From: an uncultured Terriglobus sp. | GTDB taxonomy: Bacteria; Acidobacteriota; Terriglobia; Terriglobales; Acidobacteriaceae | Assembly (NCBI GenBank): GCA_937871605.1 | Contig: CALMRM010000237.1 | Span: 1-11,722 of the forward strand | DNA length: 11,722 nt | Reading direction: 5' to 3' | Shown here: positions 6,983 through 11,722 of the stretch, piece by piece | How positions within the stretch are numbered: position 1 is the stretch's first letter | Layout of the letters: the number at the start of each line of letters is the position of its first letter | Made by a program: the position numbers and the translations under genes | The notes under the pieces: generated by a model | Database searches by the model: none | Told to the model about the DNA's origin: nothing | What the model saw: the letters and a program-made list of their open reading frames with translations, nothing else

Positions 6983-7231
6983 ATGCAAATCACGATTGAA
7001 GTGCCGGACAGTCTGGCCGCGATCGCCGCGACTCGGGGCATTAGCCCAGAGGCGTACGCGGCGGACGTGGTTGGCAGGTCCGTGGCTCACGAAGACGGGA
7101 CAGATTTGACACGTAAATCGCGCATGAACCTGCAAGATTTTCTACGCGTCTTTCCCATACGCGACCGTGAGTCTCCTGGCCTGAGCCATGACGATCTCAG
7201 ACGTGAAAACCTGTATGACGACCGCTGCTAG
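6983..7231 (+). CDS. Antitoxin of a VapBC-type pair
   Basis: The 82-residue protein lies directly before a PIN-domain toxin gene, separated by two bases (TAGACATG). It begins MQITIEVPDSLAAIAATRGISPEAYAADVV, a short strand followed by helices that would suit the DNA-binding and dimer part of an antitoxin. It ends with LSHDDLRRENLYDDRC. Acidic/basic tails of the form 'ENxYxDR' are common in antitoxins paired with PIN toxins and would wrap around the toxin active site. AGGAG at 6966-6970 lies 12 bases before the ATG. The fold class of its DNA-binding part cannot be settled by eye, so VapB is used loosely. The assignment rests mostly on the neighbour. Confidence 0.75.
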   Translation: MQITIEVPDSLAAIAATRGISPEAYAADVVGRSVAHEDGTDLTRKSRMNLQDFLRVFPIRDRESPGLSHDDLRRENLYDDRC

Positions 7232-7233
7232 AC

Positions 7234-7692
7234 ATGCAGACGGCGCTAGACACGAACATCTTTGTCTACCTGGTTGATGGGCGTTCGCCGTTTCACTTGG
7301 TGACGTTGGAGGCGGTCGCTCACCTCCAGCGGAGAGGCGTAGAGCTTGTGTTCACCGTGCAGAATGTCATCGAGTTCTGGAGCGTTGTAACGCGCCCGGT
7401 GGAAACGAAAGGTCTTTCGCTCACCACCTCCGAAGCTGCGGCACGGGTGGAATGGATTCAGCAGAGTTTCACCCTGCTGTCTGAGCAGGGTGAAATTTAC
7501 CCGCAGTGGAAGCGCCTGGTTCTGGAGTATGGAGTGAGAGGCAAGCAGGTGCACGATGCCCACATCGCGGCTGCGCTGGTCGCTGCAGGCGTCTCTCACC
7601 TCATTACGTGGAATGCGAAAGACTTTAAGCGCTTCAAAAGCCTGACCGCGCTGACACCGGGCGAAGTCCTCGCGGGCGGGCTCGATCAGTAA
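7234..7692 (+). CDS. vapC: PIN-domain toxin ribonuclease, VapC type
   Basis: This 152-residue protein is a PIN-domain nuclease. Members of the family use a cluster of acidic residues to hold Mg/Mn and cleave RNA, often tRNA or rRNA, when freed from the antitoxin. The expected residues are present: Asp6 in ALDTNIFVY, Glu47 in NVIEFWSVVTRP, Asp108 in VHDAHIAAA, and Asp130 in LITWNAKDFKRF. The domain is complete, so the toxin is probably active. It follows the antitoxin gene by two bases and converges with nnr, with 12 bases between stops. A strong hairpin lies inside the gene (7467-7495). The pair is on the strand opposite to nnr and tsaE and looks like an acquired module. Confidence 0.92.
   Translation: MQTALDTNIFVYLVDGRSPFHLVTLEAVAHLQRRGVELVFTVQNVIEFWSVVTRPVETKGLSLTTSEAAARVEWIQQSFTLLSEQGEIYPQWKRLVLEYGVRGKQVHDAHIAAALVAAGVSHLITWNAKDFKRFKSLTALTPGEVLAGGLDQ
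7467..7495 (+). repeat. Perfect hairpin inside vapC
   Basis: TTTCACCCTGCT (7467-7478) and its exact reverse complement AGCAGGGTGAAA (7484-7495) form a 12-bp stem around the 5-base loop GTCTG. On the + strand the stem is followed by TTTAC, weakly like an intrinsic terminator. It lies within codons for residues about 78-88 of the toxin, so the symmetry is superimposed on coding sequence. It could attenuate transcription or slow translation of the toxin, but this is inference. Confidence 0.7.
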
Positions 7693-7704
7693 CCGCTGAC
7701 CAGA

Positions 7705-9312
7705 TTACTGCCGCAGCCCGCAGATCCACTCGGCACCTTGCGCATCCGCGGTGCGGTAGCGGAAGGCATCGCTCAGGTGCGCAACCGTGTCGGTGGCCAG
7801 CACCGTGTGCTGCTCCATGCGATGCGCGGCGAAATCGCCCGCCAGGCCGTGAAGGTACACCGCAGCATTGACCGCGTCGCGGACGTTCTCCGGGTGCTGC
7901 GCCACGCACGCGGCCACGATGCCGGTCAGGATGTCGCCCGAGCCGCCCTTCGCCATGGAAGGATTGCCGGTCGTGTTCACCGACACCGCGCCGTCGGGAT
8001 GCGCCACCAGCGTGCGCCAGCCCTTCAGCACCAACGTCACGCCGTGTTCCGTGGCGAAGCGGCGCGCAAGATTCAGCCGGTCCGCCTGCACCTCTTTTGT
8101 GGAGATGCCGAGCAGCGTACCCATCTCGCCGGGATGCGGTGTCAACACGATCGTGCGCCTGCCGCCCTGTGCGGCCTGCTTGATCAGCTCTGCTTTGCCC
8201 TTAAAGGCGTTCAGCGCATCCGCATCCAGCACCAGCGGCATGTCTGTCGCAGCGACCAGCCGCTGCACAAACTCCGGTGCTTCACCCTCGGTGCCCAGCC
8301 CTGGACCGATGGCCAGCACCGTAATCTTCTTCAGCAGCTTGTCCAGCCGTGCGGGTTCCAGATTTGCAAGCGCCACGGAGCCGTGCGCATCTTCCTGCAG
8401 CGGCACGGTCATCAACTCCGGCGTGATCGCTGCCACGGTGTTGAGGATCGACTTCGGCACTGCTGCAGTCACCAGGCCCGCGCCCGTCCGCAGTGCCGCC
8501 AGCGACGACATGGCGGGCGCGCCGGACTTGCCGTACGCGCCGCCGATCAGCAGGACATGGCCGTACATACCCTTGTTCGAGTCGATGGGACGCGGCAGCT
8601 GGAACAGGCGCTTGGACGAGCCTGTCCACGTCAGGCCGGTGCCGCTCTCTACCGCAGCCTCTGGCGAGCCGATCGACGCAACCACCACAGGCCCGAAGAC
8701 CTCTGGCGCGGTCAGGTGTCCGAACACGTGCGCCAGCTTGGGCGCGGTAAACGTCACCACCGCGTCCGAGCGAAAGGCACCTTCGACGGCCTGCGCCTGC
8801 GAGTCGGCGTCCCAGCCCGAGGGCAGATCGACCGACACGACCGGCACGACCGCATCCTGCAACGCCTGCTGCAGCACGGCAGCCACGCCGCGCAGCGGAG
8901 GCTTAAAGCCGGTGCCCACCACCGCATCCAGCACCACGTCCGCGTGCGCAAAGGTCTGGTGCACGCCACCCACACTTGCGCCGTCTGGCAGGGTGCCAAC
9001 CGGTACCAGCGCCTGGTCCAGCTGCTGGAACGCCTCTGCCGCGGCCCCCTGCAGCTTCGACGCGTCCCCGGTCAGCAGTACGGACACCTCCACCCCTGCT
9101 GCCTGCAAGTGGTGCGCCGCCACAAAGCCGTCGCCGCCGTTGTTGCCCGTACCGCACAGCGCAACAATGCGCTTGGCCTGCGGATATCGCGCCAGCACAA
9201 AGCGCGCTACCGCCATGCCTGCATGCTCCATCAGGTCTGCAAAGGGAACACCGAAACGCTCAGCGGTGGCGCGGTCTGCCTTCGACATCTCCGCAGCGGT
9301 CAGAATCTTCAT
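7705..9312 (-). CDS. nnr: Bifunctional NAD(P)H-hydrate epimerase / ADP-dependent dehydratase
   Basis: This repair enzyme restores NADH and NADPH from their damaged hydrates. The N-terminal YjeF_N domain epimerises R- and S-NAD(P)HX, and the C-terminal carbohydrate-kinase-like domain dehydrates the S form using ADP. The 535 residues show both. Domain 1 has MKILTAAEM, CGTGNNGGDGF (53-63), LDAVVGTGF and VDLPSGWDAD (161-170). Domain 2 has NKGMYGHVLLIGGAYGKSGA (246-265), AIGPGLG (334-340), HPGEMG (393-398) and NPSMAKGGSGDILTG (450-464, catalytic Asp about 460). ATG at 9312 gives the usual family start. The frame extends to an ATG at 9345, but that codon lies inside hairpin repeat B. No clear Shine-Dalgarno sequence is seen for either. 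In E. coli the gene directly downstream is tsaE; here a toxin-antitoxin pair intervenes. Confidence 0.96.
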   Translation of the reverse strand: MKILTAAEMSKADRATAERFGVPFADLMEHAGMAVARFVLARYPQAKRIVALCGTGNNGGDGFVAAHHLQAAGVEVSVLLTGDASKLQGAAAEAFQQLDQALVPVGTLPDGASVGGVHQTFAHADVVLDAVVGTGFKPPLRGVAAVLQQALQDAVVPVVSVDLPSGWDADSQAQAVEGAFRSDAVVTFTAPKLAHVFGHLTAPEVFGPVVVASIGSPEAAVESGTGLTWTGSSKRLFQLPRPIDSNKGMYGHVLLIGGAYGKSGAPAMSSLAALRTGAGLVTAAVPKSILNTVAAITPELMTVPLQEDAHGSVALANLEPARLDKLLKKITVLAIGPGLGTEGEAPEFVQRLVAATDMPLVLDADALNAFKGKAELIKQAAQGGRRTIVLTPHPGEMGTLLGISTKEVQADRLNLARRFATEHGVTLVLKGWRTLVAHPDGAVSVNTTGNPSMAKGGSGDILTGIVAACVAQHPENVRDAVNAAVYLHGLAGDFAAHRMEQHTVLATDTVAHLSDAFRYRTADAQGAEWICGLRQ

Positions 9313-9340
9313 GTCAGGGTTGGATGCATTCACCGGTACC

Positions 9341-9448
9341 GTCATCCTGAGCGAAGCGAAGGACCTGCTTTCTACCTGGAGCAGCAGTGCAGCCCGGAAG
9401 AAAAGCAGGTCCTTCGGCTACGCACTTACGTGCTCCGCTCAGGATGAC
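9341..9448 (+). repeat. Hairpin repeat, copy B
   Basis: This 108-bp imperfect palindrome is bounded by GTCATCCTGAGCG (9341-9353) and its exact reverse complement (9436-9448). A second perfect stem of 15 bp pairs 9357-9371 with 9402-9416. Bases 9381-9412 match copy A (2072-2103, opposite strand) at 31 of 32 positions, while the outer arms differ between copies but remain self-complementary. It sits just upstream of nnr and contains the alternative upstream ATG of that gene. Confidence 0.85.
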
Positions 9449-9564
9449 GAGAATCCTGACTTAGGGGGGAGGTAAGTTTCAGTCGAGAGCGAAGAATACG
9501 AACATAGCGACCTTCGCGTGCACGTCCTTTGCGCACTTAGCGTTCTGCTATAGCAAGTTCCTTC
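9449..9564. other. Intergenic stretch upstream of nnr
   Basis: This is the region between the transporter stop and hairpin repeat B. It should contain the nnr promoter, but no convincing -35/-10 pair is seen. The only clear structure is a perfect 10-base palindrome, TGCTATAGCA, at 9546-9555, close to the transporter stop. No intrinsic terminator is visible after the transporter. Confidence 0.4.
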
Positions 9565-10884
9565 TTAACTGAACCGCGTATTCCGCCAAAGCACGTAGCC
9601 CCCGCCCACGAGCGACACCGCAAGCACCACACCCAGCGCAAGCAGCCACTGTAGATTCATCGCTATCGGCGGCACTACAGCACGCACGCCTAGCCAGACG
9701 AACACGCCCGTGGCCAGCAGCACGATCACCACGTCCCACCAGCGGCGCTTCTCCGTGCGGCTGCCAAACTCCTCGCCACTCTGCGCGCGCAGGACCTCCA
9801 GGTAGTCCAGGCCGTAGCGGTTGCACTCCCGCTCCAGTGCGGCATTATTCGACAGGTGCTCACGCGACGACGCCACCGCCGTGCTGATGAAGAGCGCACC
9901 CAGGATCATGAGCACCGATCCAGCCACCACAAGGAGTTTATGGTGGTAATCCGCCGTGACCAGCTCGCCAAACACCAGCGCGCCCCACGCCAAACCCCAC
10001 AGCTGATTGGTGTTCGAAAGCGGAATGCCGCGCCCGATACCCAGGTATTTGGCCGCAAACTGCTGGAATAGGTCGCCAATAACCCACACGAAGCCACCCA
10101 GGAATAGCCAGAACAGCAGGTGCTGGCTGTGCAGCAGCTGCACCACGGAGCCATGCCTACCGCCGTCCAGCGTCCACGTCAGGACGAACATGGTCAGCAG
10201 TTCCCCGACGGTAAAGGCCGTTACGAACGACAAGGGGTTCATGCCGCTCAGGTAGGCCTTGCGGTAGGGCACATACATGGTGCCCCACATAAGGCTGGCA
10301 CCGCCCGCAGCCAGCAAGCCCTGCGCGGCATGCGGAGCAGCCGCGGCATTGCCGTTGATAGTGCTGAAGCCCAGCATGATGGCGGCAATCACAATGAGCA
10401 CCGCACCGGAGACCACCTTGGCGATGTTTCTTGCACCGGCACCTTCCAGCTCGCGGAACAGCACTCGCCCCCATAAAAGGCCGATCAGCGAGTTGGTGTT
10501 CCACAGTGGAAATGCCGTCGCCAGACCCACGTCGCGGATGGCAAACACGGTCAGCGTGTTGGCCACGGCCCACAGCCCACCGGCAAGAATGGCCCAAACA
10601 ATCAGGTGCTTCTTGGCGCGGAGGTCGGCAAACACATAGCTGGTGCCCTTGAGCAGCGTGGGAAAGGTCCACCGCGCCGTGAACACGCCAGCCACCATGC
10701 ACAGCGAAATGGCAAAGGGTGAAAATCCGGCGTTCACCAGCTTGGTGGGTGCCTCTGCCGCGCCCAGCCACACGCCCGCCGCGAGCCCGCAGACCACGCC
10801 CATGCCATGCAGCGACAGGCCGCCCTGGCCCGTCCGGCCGGTGTCCTCTGCCGTGTTGACGTGTCCCTCGCGCCGGGCAAACAT
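9565..10884 (-). CDS. GRP-family (DMT superfamily) sugar transporter with C-terminal extension
   Basis: This is a polytopic inner-membrane carrier of 439 residues. The first 340 form two related five-helix halves, shown by the repeated signature PLWNTNSLIGLLWGRVLFRE (126-145) and PLSNTNQLWGLAWGALVFGE (288-307). This pattern fits the glucose/ribose porter and TMEM144-like carriers. The N-terminal helix begins near residue 26 (HGMGVVCGLAAGVWLGAAEAPTK). Residues 340-380 form a charged linker, and two further hydrophobic segments follow (about 383-402 and 411-433), an extension of about 100 residues beyond the usual length. The ATG at 10884 shares one base with the TGA of the small upstream gene. 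The divergent neighbour is inositol oxygenase, so myo-inositol or a uronate is a reasonable but unproven substrate. A RhaT-like assignment is the alternative. Confidence 0.88.
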   Translation of the reverse strand: MFARREGHVNTAEDTGRTGQGGLSLHGMGVVCGLAAGVWLGAAEAPTKLVNAGFSPFAISLCMVAGVFTARWTFPTLLKGTSYVFADLRAKKHLIVWAILAGGLWAVANTLTVFAIRDVGLATAFPLWNTNSLIGLLWGRVLFRELEGAGARNIAKVVSGAVLIVIAAIMLGFSTINGNAAAAPHAAQGLLAAGGASLMWGTMYVPYRKAYLSGMNPLSFVTAFTVGELLTMFVLTWTLDGGRHGSVVQLLHSQHLLFWLFLGGFVWVIGDLFQQFAAKYLGIGRGIPLSNTNQLWGLAWGALVFGELVTADYHHKLLVVAGSVLMILGALFISTAVASSREHLSNNAALERECNRYGLDYLEVLRAQSGEEFGSRTEKRRWWDVVIVLLATGVFVWLGVRAVVPPIAMNLQWLLALGVVLAVSLVGGGYVLWRNTRFS

Positions 10885-11000
10885 CAGTGCAGCGCCACCA
10901 GCAGGGCAATGCCGCCCAACAGCACCGCTGCCGGGATCCAGAACTGTACATCGGTCAGCACGGCTCGCATCGTCTCCGAGCCGGTCATCTTGTAGGGCAT
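10884..11000 (-). CDS. 38-residue single-span membrane protein
   Basis: The predicted protein is MPYKMTGSETMRAVLTDV followed by one hydrophobic helix (about residues 20-37, WIPAAVLLGGIALLVALH) that runs to the C-terminus. Its ATG at 11000 is preceded by AAGGA at a spacing of five bases, the clearest ribosome site in this part of the window. Its TGA overlaps the transporter ATG by one base (TGATG), so it is the first gene of the transporter message and probably couples its translation. It may be a small subunit of the carrier or a leader peptide. The frame is open further upstream to 11117, but only this part is supported by a ribosome site. No homologue is recognised. Confidence 0.6.
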   Translation of the reverse strand: MPYKMTGSETMRAVLTDVQFWIPAAVLLGGIALLVALH

Positions 11001-11036
11001 GGGTGTCCTTGGGCTGATGTTGCGGTGCGCTGCGTT

Positions 11037-11066
11037 ACCGTAGCCAGCGTTCTGTTCCCGTGTCAA
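11037..11066 (-). promoter_or_regulatory. Candidate promoter for the transporter operon
   Basis: On the - strand a perfect -35 box TTGACA (11066 to 11061) is followed after 18 bases by TACGGT (11042 to 11037), a weak -10 match. Transcription would start near 11030, giving a leader of about 30 bases that contains the AAGGA site of the 38-residue gene. The layout copies that of the opposite promoter. Confidence 0.4.
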
Positions 11067-11120
11067 GACAGCACGATGTTCGGAGCTGCCAAGAGACGTG
11101 AAATAAAGTCCGAACATCCG

Positions 11121-11150
11121 TTGCCAACACCCCAGTTTCGCTGCTACGTT
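11121..11150 (+). promoter_or_regulatory. Candidate promoter for MIOX
   Basis: TTGCCA (11121-11126) and TACGTT (11145-11150) are separated by 18 bases, the same spacing as the promoter on the other strand, and both -10 boxes are preceded by GC. The -10 match is weak. The resulting leader of about 40 bases would hold a small hairpin and the ribosome site. Confidence 0.35.
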
Positions 11151-11163
11151 AGCGGTAACGTGA

Positions 11164-11183
11164 AGCCTGCGGCAGCGCAGGCT
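11164..11183 (+). promoter_or_regulatory. Leader hairpin before MIOX
   Basis: AGCCTGC (11164-11170) pairs perfectly with GCAGGCT (11177-11183) around a 6-base loop. It ends one base before the AGGAGA ribosome site (11185-11190), so its formation could affect access of ribosomes or message stability. Confidence 0.4.
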
Positions 11184-11197
11184 CAGGAGACTTTCTC

Positions 11198-11722
11198 ATG
11201 GCAACCCTTGCGCCCGCACGCGTTCTGGACAATGCACCCCTCGCCGACATGGATGAGTGGGACGACTTTCTGGAAGGCCGGTACAAGGAAGGCAAGTCCG
11301 AGGAAGAGTTCCGTGTCTATGACGCCACCGCGACGCCCGGTGTGGCGGAGTTCTACCGCCTGAACCACGAGAACCAGACCGTCGCATACGTTCTTGAAAA
11401 AGAGAAGACGTACTTCAGCCTGAACAAGGGCCAGAAAACCGTCTGGGAGGCCGCCGAGTTCCTGAACACGCTGGTCGACGATAGCGCCCCGGACACGGAC
11501 CTGACCCAGATTGAGCACCTTCTGCAAACCAGTGAAGCCATGCGCCGCGACAACCTGCCGCGCTGGATGATCCTGACCGGCTTTATCCACGACCTGGGCA
11601 AGTGCCTGTGCCTGTACGGCGAGCCGCAATGGGGCGTCGTGGGCGACACCTTCCCGGTGGGCTGCGCGTGGTCCAAGGACATCGTCTTTCCGGAGTACTT
11701 CGCCAAAAACCCGGACCGGGAC
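11198..11722 (+). CDS. Inositol oxygenase (partial, cut by the window end)
   Basis: Inositol oxygenase (MIOX) uses a di-iron centre and O2 to open the ring of myo-inositol, giving D-glucuronate. Only the first 175 residues are present. They include FYRLNHENQTVAYV (52-65), the helix IEHLLQTSEAMR (105-116) with the first iron-ligand His (107), GFIHDLGKCL (128-137) with the second His-Asp pair (131-132), and GEPQWGVVGDTFPVGC (141-156). These match animal and plant MIOX closely. The remaining ligands would lie beyond the edge. The ATG at 11198 has AGGAGA seven bases upstream. MIOX is best known in eukaryotes but occurs in some bacteria. It is divergent from the transporter operon across a symmetrical control region, suggesting joint regulation by inositol or a product. 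Confidence 0.95.
   Translation, partial: MATLAPARVLDNAPLADMDEWDDFLEGRYKEGKSEEEFRVYDATATPGVAEFYRLNHENQTVAYVLEKEKTYFSLNKGQKTVWEAAEFLNTLVDDSAPDTDLTQIEHLLQTSEAMRRDNLPRWMILTGFIHDLGKCLCLYGEPQWGVVGDTFPVGCAWSKDIVFPEYFAKNPDRD

Larger units (their letters stand above)
11033..11160. promoter_or_regulatory. Two nested inverted repeats sharing one centre, between divergent genes
   Basis: The outer pair is CGTTACCG (11033-11040) with CGGTAACG (11153-11160). The inner pair is GATGTTCGGA (11075-11084) with TCCGAACATC (11109-11118). Both are perfect and both centre at 11096.5. The outer left arm extends to CGTTACCGTAGC, whose reverse complement GCTACGGTAACG reappears on the right (11143-11160) interrupted by exactly six bases. 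This is the control region between the transporter operon and MIOX, and the symmetry suggests binding of one regulator acting both ways. Confidence 0.6.

Noticed and set aside
7224..7241. Identical TAGACATG junction at vapB-vapC and uup-acyltransferase (around 4629-4634)
   Set aside because: An eight-base match including a stop and a start codon is not enough to infer a common origin.
9313..9345. Upstream ATG for nnr at 9345
   Set aside because: This ATG is part of the arm of hairpin repeat B, and the usual family start MKILTAAEM is at 9312.
7738..9475. Two very long open frames (569 and 535 residues) on the + strand across nnr
   Set aside because: They lie antisense to a clearly conserved enzyme, have Arg/His/Ala-rich composition typical of shadow frames in GC-rich DNA, and run through hairpin repeat B.
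1..11722. tRNA, rRNA or known riboswitch
   Set aside because: No tRNA-like fold with acceptor and T-arm sequence, no rRNA sequence, and no recognised riboswitch core was seen by eye; a covariance-model scan was not possible.

Overview
The window is about 11.7 kb of GC-rich, gene-dense bacterial chromosome. It holds thirteen genes supported in full or in part, plus one probable 3' gene tail at the left edge. The closest fit is an acidobacterium of the Terriglobus/Granulicella type. That is inference from the high GC, long hairpin repeats with GTCATCC(C/T)GA ends, a GRP-type sugar transporter beside a bacterial inositol oxygenase, and a small zinc-ribbon protein. There is no rRNA, tRNA, CRISPR array or insertion sequence.

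Left part, + strand (1-2973): the end of an upstream gene runs by an ATGA overlap into a membrane-anchored GerMN-domain protein. This is followed by glutamate racemase (murI), whose only plausible start is a CTG overlapping the stop of the gene before it. Next come an EVE-domain protein, a 119-bp hairpin repeat, and enoyl-ACP reductase (fabI). After a 271-bp gap there is a 71-residue zinc-ribbon protein (3245-3460).

Middle part, - strand: read leftwards, this is bifunctional NAD(P)HX epimerase/dehydratase (nnr), tsaE (tRNA t6A synthesis), uup (ABC-F ATPase), and an acyltransferase-3 membrane protein two bases after uup. A VapBC-type toxin-antitoxin pair sits between nnr and tsaE on the opposite strand. 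nnr and tsaE are neighbours in E. coli and many other bacteria, so the pair looks like an insertion into an old operon. Its putative operator fills the 34-bp gap to the tsaE start.

Right part (9449-11722): a GRP-family sugar transporter with a C-terminal extension, preceded by an overlapping 38-residue membrane peptide, is transcribed leftwards. Inositol oxygenase (MIOX), cut by the window end, is transcribed rightwards. The 197-bp region between them carries two nested inverted repeats sharing exactly one centre (11096.5) and two promoter-like boxes of matching layout. The likely unit is a co-regulated pair that takes up a sugar or cyclitol and opens myo-inositol to D-glucuronate. The substrate of the transporter is inferred only from this neighbourhood.

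The most interesting points are the mirrored divergent control region, the toxin-antitoxin pair wedged between nnr and tsaE with hairpins in its leader and inside vapC, the coupled mini-membrane protein, the CTG start of murI, and two copies of a hairpin repeat whose arms differ between copies but stay self-complementary.
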